Source of the DNA: Platanthera guangdongensis
Lineage: Eukaryota; Streptophyta; Magnoliopsida; Asparagales; Orchidaceae
Direction of reading: 5' to 3'
DNA: 64,000 nt
Assembly: GCA_039583875.1 (NCBI GenBank)
Contig: CM077166.1
Coordinates: 86,178,564-86,242,563 of the forward strand
Shown piece by piece: positions 45,191 to 57,054 of this stretch. Every line of letters begins with the position of its first letter. The first letter of the stretch is position 1. Both the position numbers and the translations under genes were made by a program. The notes below the pieces were generated by a model. That model worked only from the letters and a program-made list of their open reading frames with translations. It had not been told where the DNA came from and ran no database searches.

Positions 45191-47076
45191 GATTTGTATT
45201 GATTTGTGAAAATACGGCACGAGCACTCTTCGATACGGGAGCCTCACATTCCTTCTTATCCGAAGGATTTATATCACGCATCGGAGTCCCTTCTTCGATG
45301 GCGAAGGATAAGTTGGATGTGTTGTTGCCCAATGGGTGTTCGATGCGAGCGGATAGGATCTGCGATGTTAAGATTCGTATTGGGAATCAGGAGTTCGACC
45401 TGCAGGCGTCTTTACTCCCGTTGGTGGAGTTCGACGTTATATTTGGCATGGACTGGCTCTCGGAGCAGCAAGCCTATATCGATTGCGGTCGGAAGGAAGT
45501 CAAGCTAGGAGCAAGTCGTGAGACGACTTTTACGGGCTTAAAGGGGTCGAGCAAGACATTGATGTCTGCTCTTCAGGTGGTGAAGGCGGTTCGTGCCGGA
45601 GCAGAACTGTTCTTTACACTAGTGGAAGTTGCGAAGCCGAAGCCCGCGTTGAATAGTATTTCAGTGGTATCGGAATACCCTGATGTGTTCCCCGCAGATC
45701 TTCCTGGAGCCCCGCCTCAATGGGAGATAGATTTTATGATTGAGCTAGTGCCAGGTGCAAAGCCTCTGTCACGATCTCCTTATTGGCTAGCGCCTAAGGA
45801 AATGGCGGAGCTGAAATTTCAACTGCAAGAGTTGTTGGAGCAAGGGTATGTGCGCCCGAGTTCTTCGCCTTGGAGCGCACCGGTCCTCTTTGTTAAGAAG
45901 AAGGACGGAAGCTTGAGGCTATGTATTGATTATCGGGAGCTCAACAAGCTGACGGAGAAGAACAAGTACCCGATCCCCCGGATTGATGATCTTTTTGATC
46001 GGTTAGTCGGGTCGACGGTGTACTCGAAGTTGTATCTCAAGGATGGGTACTATCAGCTGCGAATCAGGGAGAGTGATATCCCAAAGACAGTGTTTAGTAT
46101 GAGTTACGTGCATTATGAGTTTACGGTCATGCCGTTTGGGCTGACTAATGCGCCGTCAGTGTTCATGGATTTGATGAACATGACATTCAGGGAGTACTTG
46201 GACCATTTTGTGATCGTCTTCATCGACGATATTTTGGTGTACTCGCAAAGTGAGGAAGTTCACTTCAAGCATCTTCATTTGGTGTTGGAGACGCTAAGGA
46301 GAAATCAGTTGTATGCCAAGTTCTCGAAGTGCGAGTTTTGGCTATCCTCAGTGGAGTTCCTCGGGCATATAGTGAGTGGAGAGGGTATTGCTGTGGATCC
46401 GGCGAAGATTGTTGCGATACGGGAGTGGCCTGAGCTTGCTACTGTAGCGGAAGTCCGGTGTTTTCTGGGGCTTGTCGGCTATTATAGGCGCTTCGTAGAG
46501 AACTTCTCGCGGATAGCGTTACCTCTCACTACTTTGACGAGGAAGGAGCATAAGTTCATTTGGACGCCGGAGTGCGCGCGAGCTTTTGAGGAGTTGAAGT
46601 GTCGGTTGACCACGGCGCCTGTGCTGAGTTCGCCATGTGGGACTGAAGGCTATGAGATTTATAGTGATGCTTCGGGCAGCGGTTTGGGTTGCGTGCTACT
46701 GCAACACGGAAGTGTAGTAGCTTATGGCTCGAGACAGCTAAAAGTGCATGAACGGAACTATCCGGTCCATGACTTGGAGTTAGCGGCCGTGATTTTTGCC
46801 ATGAAGCTGTGGAGACACTACTTGTACGGTGTGAAGATTGATATCTACACCGATCACAAGAGCCTAAAGTATCTTATTGATCGGAAAGATCTGAATATGC
46901 GGCAGCGTAGATGGATGGAGTTCCTGGGGGACTATACATTCAAAATCCACTACGTGCCTGGCATAGGGAATGCGGTTGCGGATGTGCTGAGTCGCCGAGC
47001 TCCAGCTCAAGCCAATTGGCTATCGGTGCATGATGAGCGGTTGGTGCGGGAGTTGGAGGCATTGGAGATTGTTTGA
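45191..47076 (+). CDS. Element I: protease, reverse transcriptase and RNase H
   Basis: Open from 45133 to TGA 47074-47076. The first ATG is at 45154, inside the proposed intron, so translation more likely enters from gag by splicing. Protease active site [10 protein letters not shown] (about 45229-45258). RT with [42 protein letters not shown] and catalytic FIDDIL (Asp codons 46225-46230). RNase H with [46 protein letters not shown] and [10 protein letters not shown]. All catalytic residues that I can check are present. The first stop falls in the RNase H-integrase linker, so this part could still make a protein. Confidence 0.9.
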
Positions 47077-48639
47077 GTGGACAAGCAATCAAGTGCTGAA
47101 GCAGTTCTGAATTGGACTGAAGTCCAATATGACCTGGCTGATCGTATTCGCCAGGCTTTGGATATGGATGCTCTTATGAAGCAGTTCATGGTAGAGGCTC
47201 TGGATGGGTAAAATTCCCAATTCCTCGTGGAGGACGGACTACTTTGGAAAGACGGTCATTTGTGCATCCCAAGTGTAGGCAATTTACGGGTGGAGTTGTT
47301 GTACGAGGCACACCATACCAAGTACTCGATTCACCCGGGGAGCACAAAGATGTACCGTGATGTTAAGAAACTATTTTGCTGGCCGGGTTTGAAGAAGGAT
47401 GTGGCGCTATATGTAGCGAAGTGCCAAACTTGCGCCTTGGTAAAGGCGGAGTGCCAAAAGCCGGGAGGATTTCTTAAGTCCTTGCATATTCCGGAGTGGA
47501 AATTTGACGACATCTCTATGGACTTTGTGCACGGTTTGCCAAGGTCGCAAAAGGGGAACGACGTCATTTGGGTGGTCGTGGATCGGTTAACGAAGGTGTC
47601 GCATTTTATTCCGCATAGAAAGGATGATCCGGTGGAGAAGTTGGCAAAGCTTTATGTGGATAGCATAGTATGACTTCATGGTGTGCCCCGCAGCATCGTA
47701 AGTGACCGAGATGGGCAGTTCACGTCCAATGATTGGAGGCTTGTGCAGCAAATGTTGGGAATAAAGCAGAAATTCAGCACAGCCTTCCATCCGTAAACGG
47801 ATGGGCAGACCGAGAGGGTCAATAGAACTATGGAAGACATGCTCCACATGTGTGTCTTGGATTTTGGAAAGAAATGGGAAGACCATCTTTATTTGGTGGA
47901 GTTCGCATACAACAATAGCTACCAAGCGAGTATTTAGATGCCGCCTTTCGAGGCCCTATATGGTAGAAAATGTCGCACGCCGTTGTCTTGGTTATAAACG
48001 GGTGACTCAAAGTTGTATATGCGATCGGAAGTGGAGGATGCTACTTCTTTGGTGAGAACCATTCGGGAGATGTTGCTTATCGCTCAGGACCGGCAAGCAA
48101 AGTATTATAATGCCAAGCACAGGAACGTGGAGTTCGCTGTGGGCGATTATGTATACTTAAAGATCAAGCCGTTCAAGGGTGTCTCGCGGGTACGGCGGTT
48201 GAGAAAGCTAAGCCCGAGGTACCTTGGACCGTTTGAGGTTCTGGAGCGAGTTGGTGAAGCGGCCTATCGGTTGAAGCTCTCAGTGGAGCTTAGTGGTTTA
48301 CACGATGTATTCCACATTTCGGTGCTTCGGAAGGCGGTGCAAGAGCCTACGCAAGTGATCGCAGTTGATCAAGTGCCGGTGGATAGTGGGCTGACGACAA
48401 AGGTCAAGCCCGTGCGGATTGAGGACTCGGAGGTCAAGCGGCTACGCAATAAAGAGATCAGGATGGTCAAGGTCCGGTGGGACAATTGCGGTCGTGTGGA
48501 TCTCTCTTGGGAGCGAGAGCAGACTATGCTTGTTGAGTATCTGGAGTTGTTCCGCTCAAGTACAAATTTTGGTTTTGTACATGTCTTTCCTTTATATAAT
48601 TTCATGGATGAAATTCTTTTAAAAGGGGGAGAGTTGTAA
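47077..48639 (+). pseudogene. Element I: integrase with chromodomain-like end
   Basis: Same frame as RT, with no indel but stops at 47074, 47209, 47671, 47794, 47935 and 47995. The zinc finger has H-H (EAHHTKYSIHPGS) and CQTC (about 47428-47440). DDE core: [17 protein letters not shown] and the Glu of DGQTERVNR. An open stretch 48013-48639 gives LSPRYLGPFEVLERVGEAAYRL-type words (GPY/F module), LHDVFHISVLRK, and a chromodomain-like C-terminus with LRNKEIRMVKVRWDNCG and LSWERE, ending at TAA 48637-48639 inside the LTR start. Stops at 47671 (CGA to TGA), 47794 and 47935 (CAA/CAG to TAA/TAG) fit C-to-T change; 47209 does not, since element H has TCA there. Confidence 0.9.
48620..48634 (+). promoter_or_regulatory. 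Element I: polypurine tract
   Basis: AAAAGGGGGAGAG plus T precedes TGTAACGCC of the 3' LTR. Confidence 0.85.
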
Positions 48640-50953
48640 CGCCCCGAAACTCAAAGGAGTGATGGGGGACGTTTTGGGCCAGTTTTGGGTTCTGGCTGCA
48701 GGCACACGGCCTGGGACACGGGCGTGTCCCAGGGCGTGTCAAGTCTATGTCGACACTAAGCCGGGGAGTCGACACTTTGGTCTCGACATTGTGTCGAGAC
48801 TGGGCACACGGCCTGCGACACGGGCGTGTCGCAGGGCGTGTCGACCCGTGTCGACACTTAGCCGTGAAGTCGACACTCTGCGTTCGACGAAGTGTCGAGA
48901 CATGGCACACGGCCTACGACACGGGAGTGTCATAGGGCGTGTCGACCCGTGTCGACACTCGTCCCGAGAAGTCTACACTTTGGTCTCGACATTGTGTCGA
49001 GACAAGGCACACGGCCTAGGACACGGGCGTGTCCAAGGCCGTGTCATCAGGTCGACGATCTTCGCTCGACGAAGTGTCGAGTGTCGAGACCGTGTACATG
49101 GCCTAGGGTCCAGGCGTGTTGAGATGACATGGGTGAGGATACGGGCGTGTCCTAGAACCCGTGCAGTGCTCGGGTTGATTTCGGGGAAAAATGATAGGGG
49201 TATACGGCCGGCCACACGGCCGTGTCACATGGAACACGGGCATGTCAGCTTGAACACGGGCGTGTTCGATACCCGTGTGAGGTTACATGCGAGCCGATTT
49301 TGACGGCGAATGAGGCACACGGCCCTGGACACAGGCGTGTGCCAGGCCGTGTTCGGTCCAGATTGGGCATTTTAGTCCCGAATCAAAGCCGTTCGTTTCT
49401 TTATTTTGGGATCCAATGGCTGGGGATTGTTCCTGAAGGGATATACCCGGGATTGAACTTATAAACCCTCACTTTTCTTAAGTTATCATCTTTCTAAAAC
49501 CTTAAAGAGAGAGAGGAGAGCCAAGGAAGGAAGAAGGAGCTAGATCCCGCCATTGGAGGAGCTTCGAAGCTCCAAATCGCGAGCCGACTCCGGATCCACG
49601 GAGGCAAAGCTAGTGCGGTGCTTTTCATCCGCTTACTTTTAAATGTCGCCAAAGAGGAACGCTAGGGTAACGATCATCATCTTGAGCATGAGTAGCTCTC
49701 TTTCTTTGCATAGGAAGCCCGCTCTCGCGAGTTTGCTGGGAGTTGGAGGCGTTCCTTCAGGTAGATATGTGAAGTCCCCGTTGTTTATAGTGCGTAAGCG
49801 AGAACGGACATAGGCATGATGTGTGAAGCCTACCCGGACATGTTGGTCTGGATCGGTGATGTTGCATTGCATAATGCCGGAGAAGACTCCATGCTATTGG
49901 TTGTTTTTCGAGTTTTCTACGCGGTAGATTGCAGCAGGGAGCCTTGGGGACTAACCCAAAGGTGCACCCGGAAAACTGGGCGGATGCGAGATCTTGCCAA
50001 CTTGGTGGCCCGAGAGCCAACTTGAACATAACCAGGTTATGTGACTTGTGAAGGAAATGGGACTCGGTGGAAGTTTGACCCGCACAAATGGCTTAAATTG
50101 TCGTTGCGATGTGAGCACGGGTTAGATGGAACCGTACCCGTTCTATGTCGTTCGGTTAAAGAGACCTCAAGGCACGTGGCACTTGTCGTTGGCATAGATT
50201 AGGGTCTTCGGCGGTCAATGGCTTAAATTGTCATGACCCAGGCCAGGAAGACAAATTGCTCATAGGTTTGGCCGTCAAAGTGGCGGTGGTGAGTCTGGAA
50301 TGTCTATGGCTTTAATTGACGTGACATCGACCGGTTCACCGAGAATGTGCCCTGAGAGCACGGGGCGTGTGGCCGTGCGAGCCAACGTTTGTGATGAAAT
50401 GTCTGAATATATATATTGCTCGCTTATGCTAATGAAATGCAGGGAAGGAGCATCGCCGCCCTGAGTTGGGGGCGGGATCGTTATAATTTAGTCAGCATTG
50501 CTGACCATTGCCTTGTTTTGCCACCGTGCGGTGGTATGTTCCTTGCAGGTGCTGCTGGACCAAGCGGTCAATAGCGGGCTAAAACCCTTTTTGCGAAGAC
50601 GGCCCTCGAAGGCCCAATTGGAAGTGTTTACTGTTTTATTCATGTATGACCGGCCTGCGTGCCGTGGTTTGTAAATCATGTAATATTAAGTGAAACATTT
50701 TGTAAGGCCTTAAGGCTTATACTGGTGTATTTTGTAACATTCCTATTTTTGGTATTAGTGGACATTCATGCTCCAATGCTAGGTTCTTATTTTTACAACT
50801 CTTATTAAACTGCTTCCGCTAGAATGCTCGGTGTAGGACGATGATTGGTTGGATGGTTTCCATGAGTAACCACCCGGTCTGTCTGTGGCATACGGCGTCG
50901 GGCCCCGGCCGGACCTACTGCTATATGCTATGCGACGGATAGGGGGTGTTACA
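48635..50953 (+). mobile_element. Element I: 3' LTR
   Basis: TGTAACGCCCCG...GGTGTTACA, about 2.32 kb, paired with 41433-43744 and followed by the target duplication ACGGT (50954-50958). The palindrome array at about 48702-49362 differs from that of the 5' LTR at more sites than the U5 part does. Confidence 0.95.
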
Positions 50954-52680
50954 ACGGTAGACTGCGTTTGTGCATCGACTATCGAGAACTGAACAAGCTG
51001 GCAGAGAAGAACAAGTATCTGATACCACGAATTGATGACTTGTTCGATCCGCTAGTGGGATCAATTGTCTACTTTATGCCTGACTTAAAGCCTGGATGTT
51101 AGCAGTTGAGTATTCGGGAATGTGACATTCCCAAGACAACATTTGAAACATGCTATGGTCATTATAAGTTCACAGTAATGCCATTTTGATAAACAAATGC
51201 ACCATCGGTGTTCATTGACCTAATGCAGCGAACATTTCGAGAGTATTTGGACTTATTTGTAATCATCTTTATTGATGACATTTTATTGTACACTCATCCT
51301 GAAGAAGATCACGCGAACCATTTGCGCACGGTGTTGCACACCCTGAGAAGAAACAAGTTCAATGCCATGTTCTCGAAGTGTGAGTTCTGGTTGTCATCAG
51401 TGGTATTTCTTGGCCATGTGGTAAGTAGAGAAGGCATTGCAGTTGACCCAGCGAAAATAGTTGTGATACGGGAGTGGCCGGTATTGTCAACTGTAGCAGA
51501 AGTTCGTAGTTTCCTTGGTCTGGCAGGCTACTACAAACATTATGTCGAAAACTTCTCGCGGATGACTTGACTCTTACCACACTAACGAGGAAGGATCATT
51601 AGTTCATCTGGACACTAGAGTGCGCGCGAGATTTTGAAGATCCAAAAAGTCGCTTGACAATGGAAAAAATCTTGACATTGTCATGTGGTTCAGACGGCTT
51701 TGAAATGTATAGTGATGCATCAGGGAGAGGCTTATGCAACGTTCTTCTTCAGTTTGGAAAGGTCATCGCCTATGGCTCACGCTAGTTGAAAGTGCATGCG
51801 CAAAATAATCCCGCCCATGACTTGGAGCTGGCGGTGGAGTTATTTGCACTTATGTTGTGGCATCATTACTTACATGGCGTGAAAGTGGACATCTTCACAG
51901 ACCAAAAGATCCTTAAGTATCTTCTGGATCAGAAGGATCTAAATATGCGACAGTGGAGGTGGATGGAGTTCCTAGAGGACTACACCTTCCATATTCATTA
52001 TACTCCTGGGAAGCGAAATGTTGTCGAAGATGCATTGAGTCGTAGGACTCTGGCAAGGGCAAGTTGGTTGCAAATGCATGATGAGCATCTAATCCAGGAG
52101 TTGGAGAACTTGGACATTTCTTGTGAGGACAAGGATGCTACTGCAAATGCGTGCCTGAACTGGATGGAGCTACAGTATGAACTTACAGACATGGTTCGGC
52201 GAGCAATGAAACTTGATGAAAGTCTTCAACTCTATGCAATGGATGGGTCAAATGCCCAATTCTCTTGGGATGACGGCCTTTTGCGGAAAAATGGTCATTT
52301 GTGCATCCTGGATGTGGGTAAACTTCAGGAGGAATTGTTGTAGGAGGCACATTTTACAAAGTATTTAGTTCACATAGGGAGCACGAAAATGTACAAGGAC
52401 ATGAAGAAGATGATCCGGTGGCCAAGATTGATGAAAGATATAGCCTATTACGTGGCAAAATGTCAGACTTGCACCTTGGTGAAAGCTGAATGCCAGAAAC
52501 CTAGCGGTTTCCTGAAGTCGTTACCAATCTCAGTATGGAAGTTCGATGATATTTCTATAGATTGAATGCATGGACTGCCGAGATATCAGAATGGAAATGA
52601 TGCCGCGTGGGTGATCATTGACTGATTAACAAAAGTGTTGCACTTCATATAAAACATGAAGGATGATTTAGTGGAAAAAT
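50954..52680 (+). pseudogene. Element H: RT, RNase H and start of integrase (right part)
   Basis: Continues the word [20 protein letters not shown] after the element I insertion. RT has FIDDILLYT (about 51265-51290); a TGA stands where Leu-Thr is expected near 51188 and another follows SRMT near 51568. RNase H has YSDASGRG with frameshifts, an open stretch 51786-52343 with MKVHAQNNPAHDLELAV, NMRQWRWMEFLEDYTFHIHY and ALSRRTLA. The integrase zinc finger reads KCQTCTLVKAECQKP near 52460-52500; MHGLPRYQNGNDAAW and KDDLVEK end the fragment. It stops near 52680 against element J gag with no LTR at the join. Confidence 0.87.
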
Positions 52681-53563
52681 TCTTAATACTTCCACTTGCA
52701 GAGCTAGCTGGGAGACATTATCTACTTCAAAGATACCTGCAGGTTTGTTCGGGCAGGACCTAGGCACATTCCACTGATATGTGTTCATTGTCATGTCCTC
52801 GAAATGCTCAAGAATTACTTCTGGGGTTTTGTGGTTTAAGGCACCAACGGAAGCTGCGTCTATCATTTGCTTAGTGCTTTGATTTAGCCCGTTATAAGAC
52901 GTCTGCACTTGTAACCATAAAGGCAATACGTGATGGGGTAATTGTCTTAAGAGTTCTTTAAATCTTTCCAAGTTTCATACAATGTTTCAGAATCTATTTA
53001 TCCAAAGGCAATAATATCGTTCCTAAGTTTTGCGGTTTTAGCTGGCGGAAAATACTTTGCCATAATTTTTCAGTTAGTTGGTCCCAGGTGGTGATGATGT
53101 TTTCTGGTAGAGTGTTCAAAAATTGCTTAGCCTTGGTTCTTAGGGAGAAAGGGAAGAGTCTTGGACTAATAGCATCCTTTGTAACAACACTGATCTTGAA
53201 GGTGTCGCAAATCTCAAGAAAGCTAGCTATATACACGTTCGGATATTCATCTTCAAGTCCGTCATATTGTACATACTGCTGCACAATTTGAATTATGCTA
53301 GGCTTAAGTTCAAAATTATTGTTAGTTATAGCAGGGCAAACTATGCTTGTTTTTGTACCATTTAGATTTGGCCGTGCATAATAGGACATAGGCCTATGCA
53401 GGGCTTCCTCTACCATGGGCTCTTCCATTCCAGTAGTAGAAATAGAATCGGAATCTTAAATTGGTTGTTGGATAGTAGGACCTTGAAATTGCGATATTCT
53501 CCAAAGAGTACGCTTGATTTCATGGTCCAAGTCTAAAATATCCGATGGATTTTCGCGGGTCAT
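52681..53563 (-). pseudogene. Element J: gag, Athila-type Ty3/gypsy
   Basis: ATG at 53561-53563 (MTRENPSDILDLDHEIKRTL). FELKPSIIQIVQQYVQYDGL, IASFLEICDTFKISVVT and RLFPFSLRTKAKQFLNTLPE follow, a frameshift near 53000, then RFKELLRQLPHHVLPLW and MIDAASVGALNHKTPEV. It resembles the gag of element D closely. It ends at QLALQVEVLR near 52681, where element H sequence begins; the zinc knuckle and all of pol are missing. Confidence 0.87.
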
Positions 53564-53918
53564 GCACTAGAAGAAGTGAAGATAAAGGAAGAGAAAAATA
53601 AACTAGAAAAAGAATTACTTTTTTGTAATAGATTTTTCTTTTTACTTTTACTCCCGAACTTCCAAAAGGCTACTCAATAAAGGGTTTGCAAGGTAATAGA
53701 CAGAATAGTGGTATTTTAGCCACATTGCCCTTTTCGAGAGAGTAGGTGGTGTAGAAAAATTGTGATGTGGGTTTTTATTAAGAGCGTTAATATGTTGTTT
53801 TTTTGAATTTTTTTTTTATTTTTAAGAAGGAGGGTGAGAAAGAGAAGTAATAAAAGTAATAGGTTCGTGTTTTCGAATTATCAACAAAAGTTGGTCCACA
53901 ACAACGACTCGAAAAACT
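53564..53918 (-). other. Element J: leader and decayed primer-binding site
   Basis: AT-rich leader with no gene. On the minus strand the LTR end is followed by AGTTTTTCGAGTCGTTGTTG (about 53899-53918), a decayed relative of the GGCGCCGTTGCC site of elements C and G. Confidence 0.5.
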
Positions 53919-55667
53919 TGGTGGCTGCTAATCGTGAAGAGAAAAAGAGCCAAACTAGCATTCTAGATAAGGCAAGTATACCTATCGAACTATAGCTAGG
54001 GGACACAAGGGTCGTATTTAAATACGGGAACCGTTGAGTAATCTTACTTACATGAAGACTATTATCTTATCGAAGAAATGTTTAGGGTTGTTAACTAAAT
54101 TAAAAGAAGAGACTACTTGTAAAAGAGGAGTACTTGCACTTAATCATAGGGACCACAAGTAGCGATTAAAACTAGGGGTTAAACAATGATAAAGAAAAGC
54201 ACTCAATCAGGAATCGCCATGGCCTAAGTTGATCAAAAATGTGATAATAAACTCTAACTTAATAAGGCAAAGGACCTTGACAGTGGAGGAAGAGAGATGA
54301 GTAGGAGTGCATGGAAACAAAATAGAGACAAGTAAAAGTAAACAGACTTTATATTCATTCAAACAGAGAGCTTACAACTTGAAATATAAAAACCATTACA
54401 CTTGCAGGAAATGAAAAACTAAGCTAGCACTAAAAGTAAACTACTAAATAAATTACAAGACTATTACAGAAGCAGTAATACTGTAACTAAAACTAAGAAA
54501 AGCTGAAAATGTGAAAAGAAGAGAGGAAGAACACTAAGGAAGAATTGAAATTGGGAGCACTTCCCCTCTCCAAAGTTCCCTCTTTTTAAACACAAGGGGT
54601 GAGGCTCTATTTATAGATTCTTCAAAGAGTAGGACATGCCCACGCTTCCTATCATGCATGAAGGTTGACCTCTGCCCAAAATCTGGTGGATAATGATGAT
54701 TGCCTCGTTACGGGTGACGTGAATTTATGGCGGCAGCAGGCTTTTGTGGAAAAATAGGACTTGTCTGTGGCAGTAGGGAAAGCTCGATGAAAGAAGGTGA
54801 GGGGGCTCGACGAAATTAGAGGAGAAGGAGGGAGACCTCGACGAATCAGAGAAGGGAGAAGGAGTTCGATGAACGAAAAAAGTGGACGGGAGTTTGACGA
54901 ATGGAGGAAATTGACGAACGCAGAAAGTGGATGGGGGTTCGATGAATAGAGGAAAAAGTCGAACACAGAAAGTGTAAGGTGGGATCGACAAACCTTGAAA
55001 TGAATGCGAAGCTCGACGAAATTGGAGATGTTCGTCGAACGAACAATGAAGCCATAGCTCGACGAAATTGGCGGAGCTCGACGAAATTGGCTGATTTCGA
55101 TGAAAAGACGGAGCTCGATGAAAAGGCGGAGAACGTCGAACGTAAAATGTGGACGGGAGTTCGACGAACGGAGGAAAACTTTGAACACAAAAAGTGGAAG
55201 GGGGGATAGACAAACTTTGAACTAAAGGCGAGGTCAAGGATCTTTGAACTGAAGGTGAGGTCGACGAACGGAGGAAATCTTCGAACGTAGAGAGTGGACG
55301 GGAGTTCGTCGAACGGAGGATAACGTGGAACGCAGAAAGTTGAAGGTTGGATCGACGAACTTTGAACTAAATGCGAGGTCGACAAACATGGAGACATTCG
55401 TCGAACGTAGGATGTAGGCGGAGCTCAACAAAATTTGACGGACCTCAATGAAATTGGCTGAGTTCGACGAAAAGGCGGAGCTTGACGAAAAGGCAGAGCT
55501 CGACGAATCCTAGCTGAAAAACTGCAAACCCGCAAATAAAAGAGAAAACATTAGTGGCATTAATATATATACAAAAGGAGGTCAAAATAAAGCTTTAAAA
55601 ACAAGATTTACATAATAAAGACCTGTAATTACCCAAGTAGTTTAAACAACAAAATGTATTATCACCA
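53919..55667 (-). mobile_element. Element J: 5' LTR
   Basis: On the minus strand it starts TGGTGATAATAC and ends CAGCCACCA, so TGGTG...CACCA mirror ends, about 1.75 kb. The right flank at 55668-55672 (GTACA) begins gag sequence of element K, in which J is inserted. TATAAATA on the minus strand at 54608-54615; TCGACGAA array upstream of it at 54780-55510. No gene lies in 53950-54600. Confidence 0.8.
54780..55510. repeat. TCGACGAA array in U3 of element J
   Basis: About thirty GCTCGACGAAATTGG, GTTCGACGAACGGAGGAAA and TTCGTCGAACG words, in units of roughly 30-60 bp. It is the same core octamer as in copia element F and in the LTRs of A, B and I. The long minus-strand open frames here are Ser/Phe/Pro-rich translations of the array and not genes. 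Confidence 0.85.
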
Positions 55668-56214
55668 GTACATATCTTTATATTTCAAGGTGATTGCGAA
55701 ATGATGGTACTTGAACGCGTCCGTCATTGGCATGATGGAGACCGCATCTTCGAATCATTGCAAGTGTTGGAGAGGGTCATCTTTTCCCACATTGTAGGTC
55801 ATTTCAGGATCCCTAAACCCCTCTGGTACTGGAGCTGAAAGGATTAACTCACAGAATGGTGACCCTCTCGCAATGGGACTCGCTGGCTCCACCCGTGCAA
55901 CGATGTCTCCTGGCGAGACGGCACACGCAGAGGGAACAACTACCTACCTGTCAGGTCTCGCCCACTTCCTTCCACCACCTTTTCCTTTCCGGGTCTCCAA
56001 CCCAGGTGTCCTCTCCAATCCTTGCCGACACCATCTCGTCCTTATGCATGAGAACAGATGCATGGGGTAAAGGAGTCGAGCAGTCACCTCGCCACGAGAT
56101 CCCATGAAACATGTCCATGATGTCTCTAATGGATGCCATTAATTCTTCTCTTCCTGCAAATCCTCCCGAGTTCAGGGAACTGTCCCCGTCTCCTTCTCCG
56201 AGATCTCCCATCAT
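55668..56214 (-). pseudogene. Element K: gag N-terminal part, Ty3/gypsy
   Basis: ATG at 56212-56214 opens MMGDLGEGDGDSSLNSG and a Met-rich stretch. After a frameshift near 55950 the frame gives SPIARGSPFCELILSAPVPEGFR-like words, then DPEMTYNVGKDDPLQHLQ, a stop, and FEDAVSIMPMTDAFKYHHFAI. The pattern (Pro-Phe, a short basic run, Tyr-x-Gly, Asp-Pro, then a Phe-x-x-x repeat) is that of the capsid region of Tat-branch gypsy elements, but I cannot place it closely. It is cut at 55668 by the J LTR. Confidence 0.65.
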
Positions 56215-56271
56215 GAATTAGTTCAAGATTCTTCTGTGTAGGCTGCGGTCTACACTCACTGCACCAAAATT
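56215..56271 (-). promoter_or_regulatory. Element K: leader and possible primer-binding site
   Basis: On the minus strand, the supposed LTR end CTCGTTTCA is followed by AAATTTTGGTGCAGTGAGTG. TGGTGCAGTGAG would be the primer site. It matches none of the other elements here and I do not recognise the tRNA. Confidence 0.4.
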
Positions 56272-57033
56272 TTGAAACGAGAAGCACAACTTCACCTAGA
56301 GTTCGGACCTAAGCTTGCAGCTCATACCTACTCTTACTGAACTCCTTGCTCGATTTGAGTATTGGAACTAGAAACACAATGTGGGCTTCAGCTTCGAGGT
56401 CCCACCTCTTACCCAGAAGAATTAGAAGTTCTTCCCCTCCCTAGCCAGTGTTGAGCTAGGTGCCTTGGAGGAGGAAGAAGAAAAGTTAACTAGCGCTCTC
56501 TTCTTCTTCTCTATCTCTTTTCGGCTCCACTTTCTTCAAGGCACCGTATTGGTCTATTTATAGTGCTCTGAGTTTGACCTGCCAATAACCAAACTAAACC
56601 GACCTGAAATTACCAAACTACCATAGGCTGGGTCTGCCAATAGCCAAACTCTGATGTTCTAAAGGGTTATACACAAACCCCAAAGGGTAAAAGGGTAAAA
56701 TTACCTGGGGTAAAGGTGTAAAACCCCCACTTTGGGGTAGGAAGGTAAAAACTACTTTTTCTCATATGGCGAGTAAGAAAATAGCTGGCGGGCGAGAGGA
56801 GCCTATTCTCTTGCCTCGCGAGTGCCCCGTCTTACGAGTACTCGTCTCGCCACAAGAGGTCAGCATACGTCGCAAGAGCTGTCTCGCCACAAGAGGTCAG
56901 TATACGACGCAAGAACCCTCTCGCCTACTACACTGCTCCCATCTCGCATATTATATTTTGCCTTTTTGGAGTACCGGTGAGTTAGCCCAATGGTCCTACT
57001 CGCCTCTACAATCCTCTCGCCCCTAACTCAACA
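56272..57033 (-). mobile_element. Element K: 5' LTR (ends approximate)
   Basis: TATAAATA on the minus strand at 56555-56562 in a promoter-like setting, with tandem repeats upstream of it at 56770-56990. In LTR orientation the start is uncertain (57030-57033) and the end CTCGTTTCA adjoins the possible primer site. At about 0.76 kb it would be the shortest LTR of the window. Confidence 0.5.
56770..56990. repeat. CG-rich repeat in U3 of element K
   Basis: A unit of about 47 bp, with CTCGCCACAAGAGGTCAG, then TACG and CGCAAGAGC, occurs twice from about 56845. It is flanked by GGCGAGAGG, GCCTCGCGAG and TCTCGCCTAC words that are inverted relatives (CTCGC/GCGAG). Confidence 0.65.
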
Positions 57034-57054
57034 CTTTTCTTTGAGTCACCTCCT

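Noticed and set aside
47200..47215. All integrase stops of element I caused by C-to-T change
   Set aside because: At 47209 element H has TCA, so TAA there needs C-to-A; 47074 also does not fit. Only about three of six are clear C-to-T candidates.
47074..48000. Element I as a non-autonomous family mobilised with a dead integrase
   Set aside because: Six stops without indels looked striking, but the LTR pair also differs by several percent by eye, so decay after insertion explains them well enough.
54652..55431. Minus-strand open frames of 170-185 codons in the element J LTR
   Set aside because: Ser/Phe/Pro-rich translations of the TCGACGAA array, overlapping in three frames, with no family resemblance.
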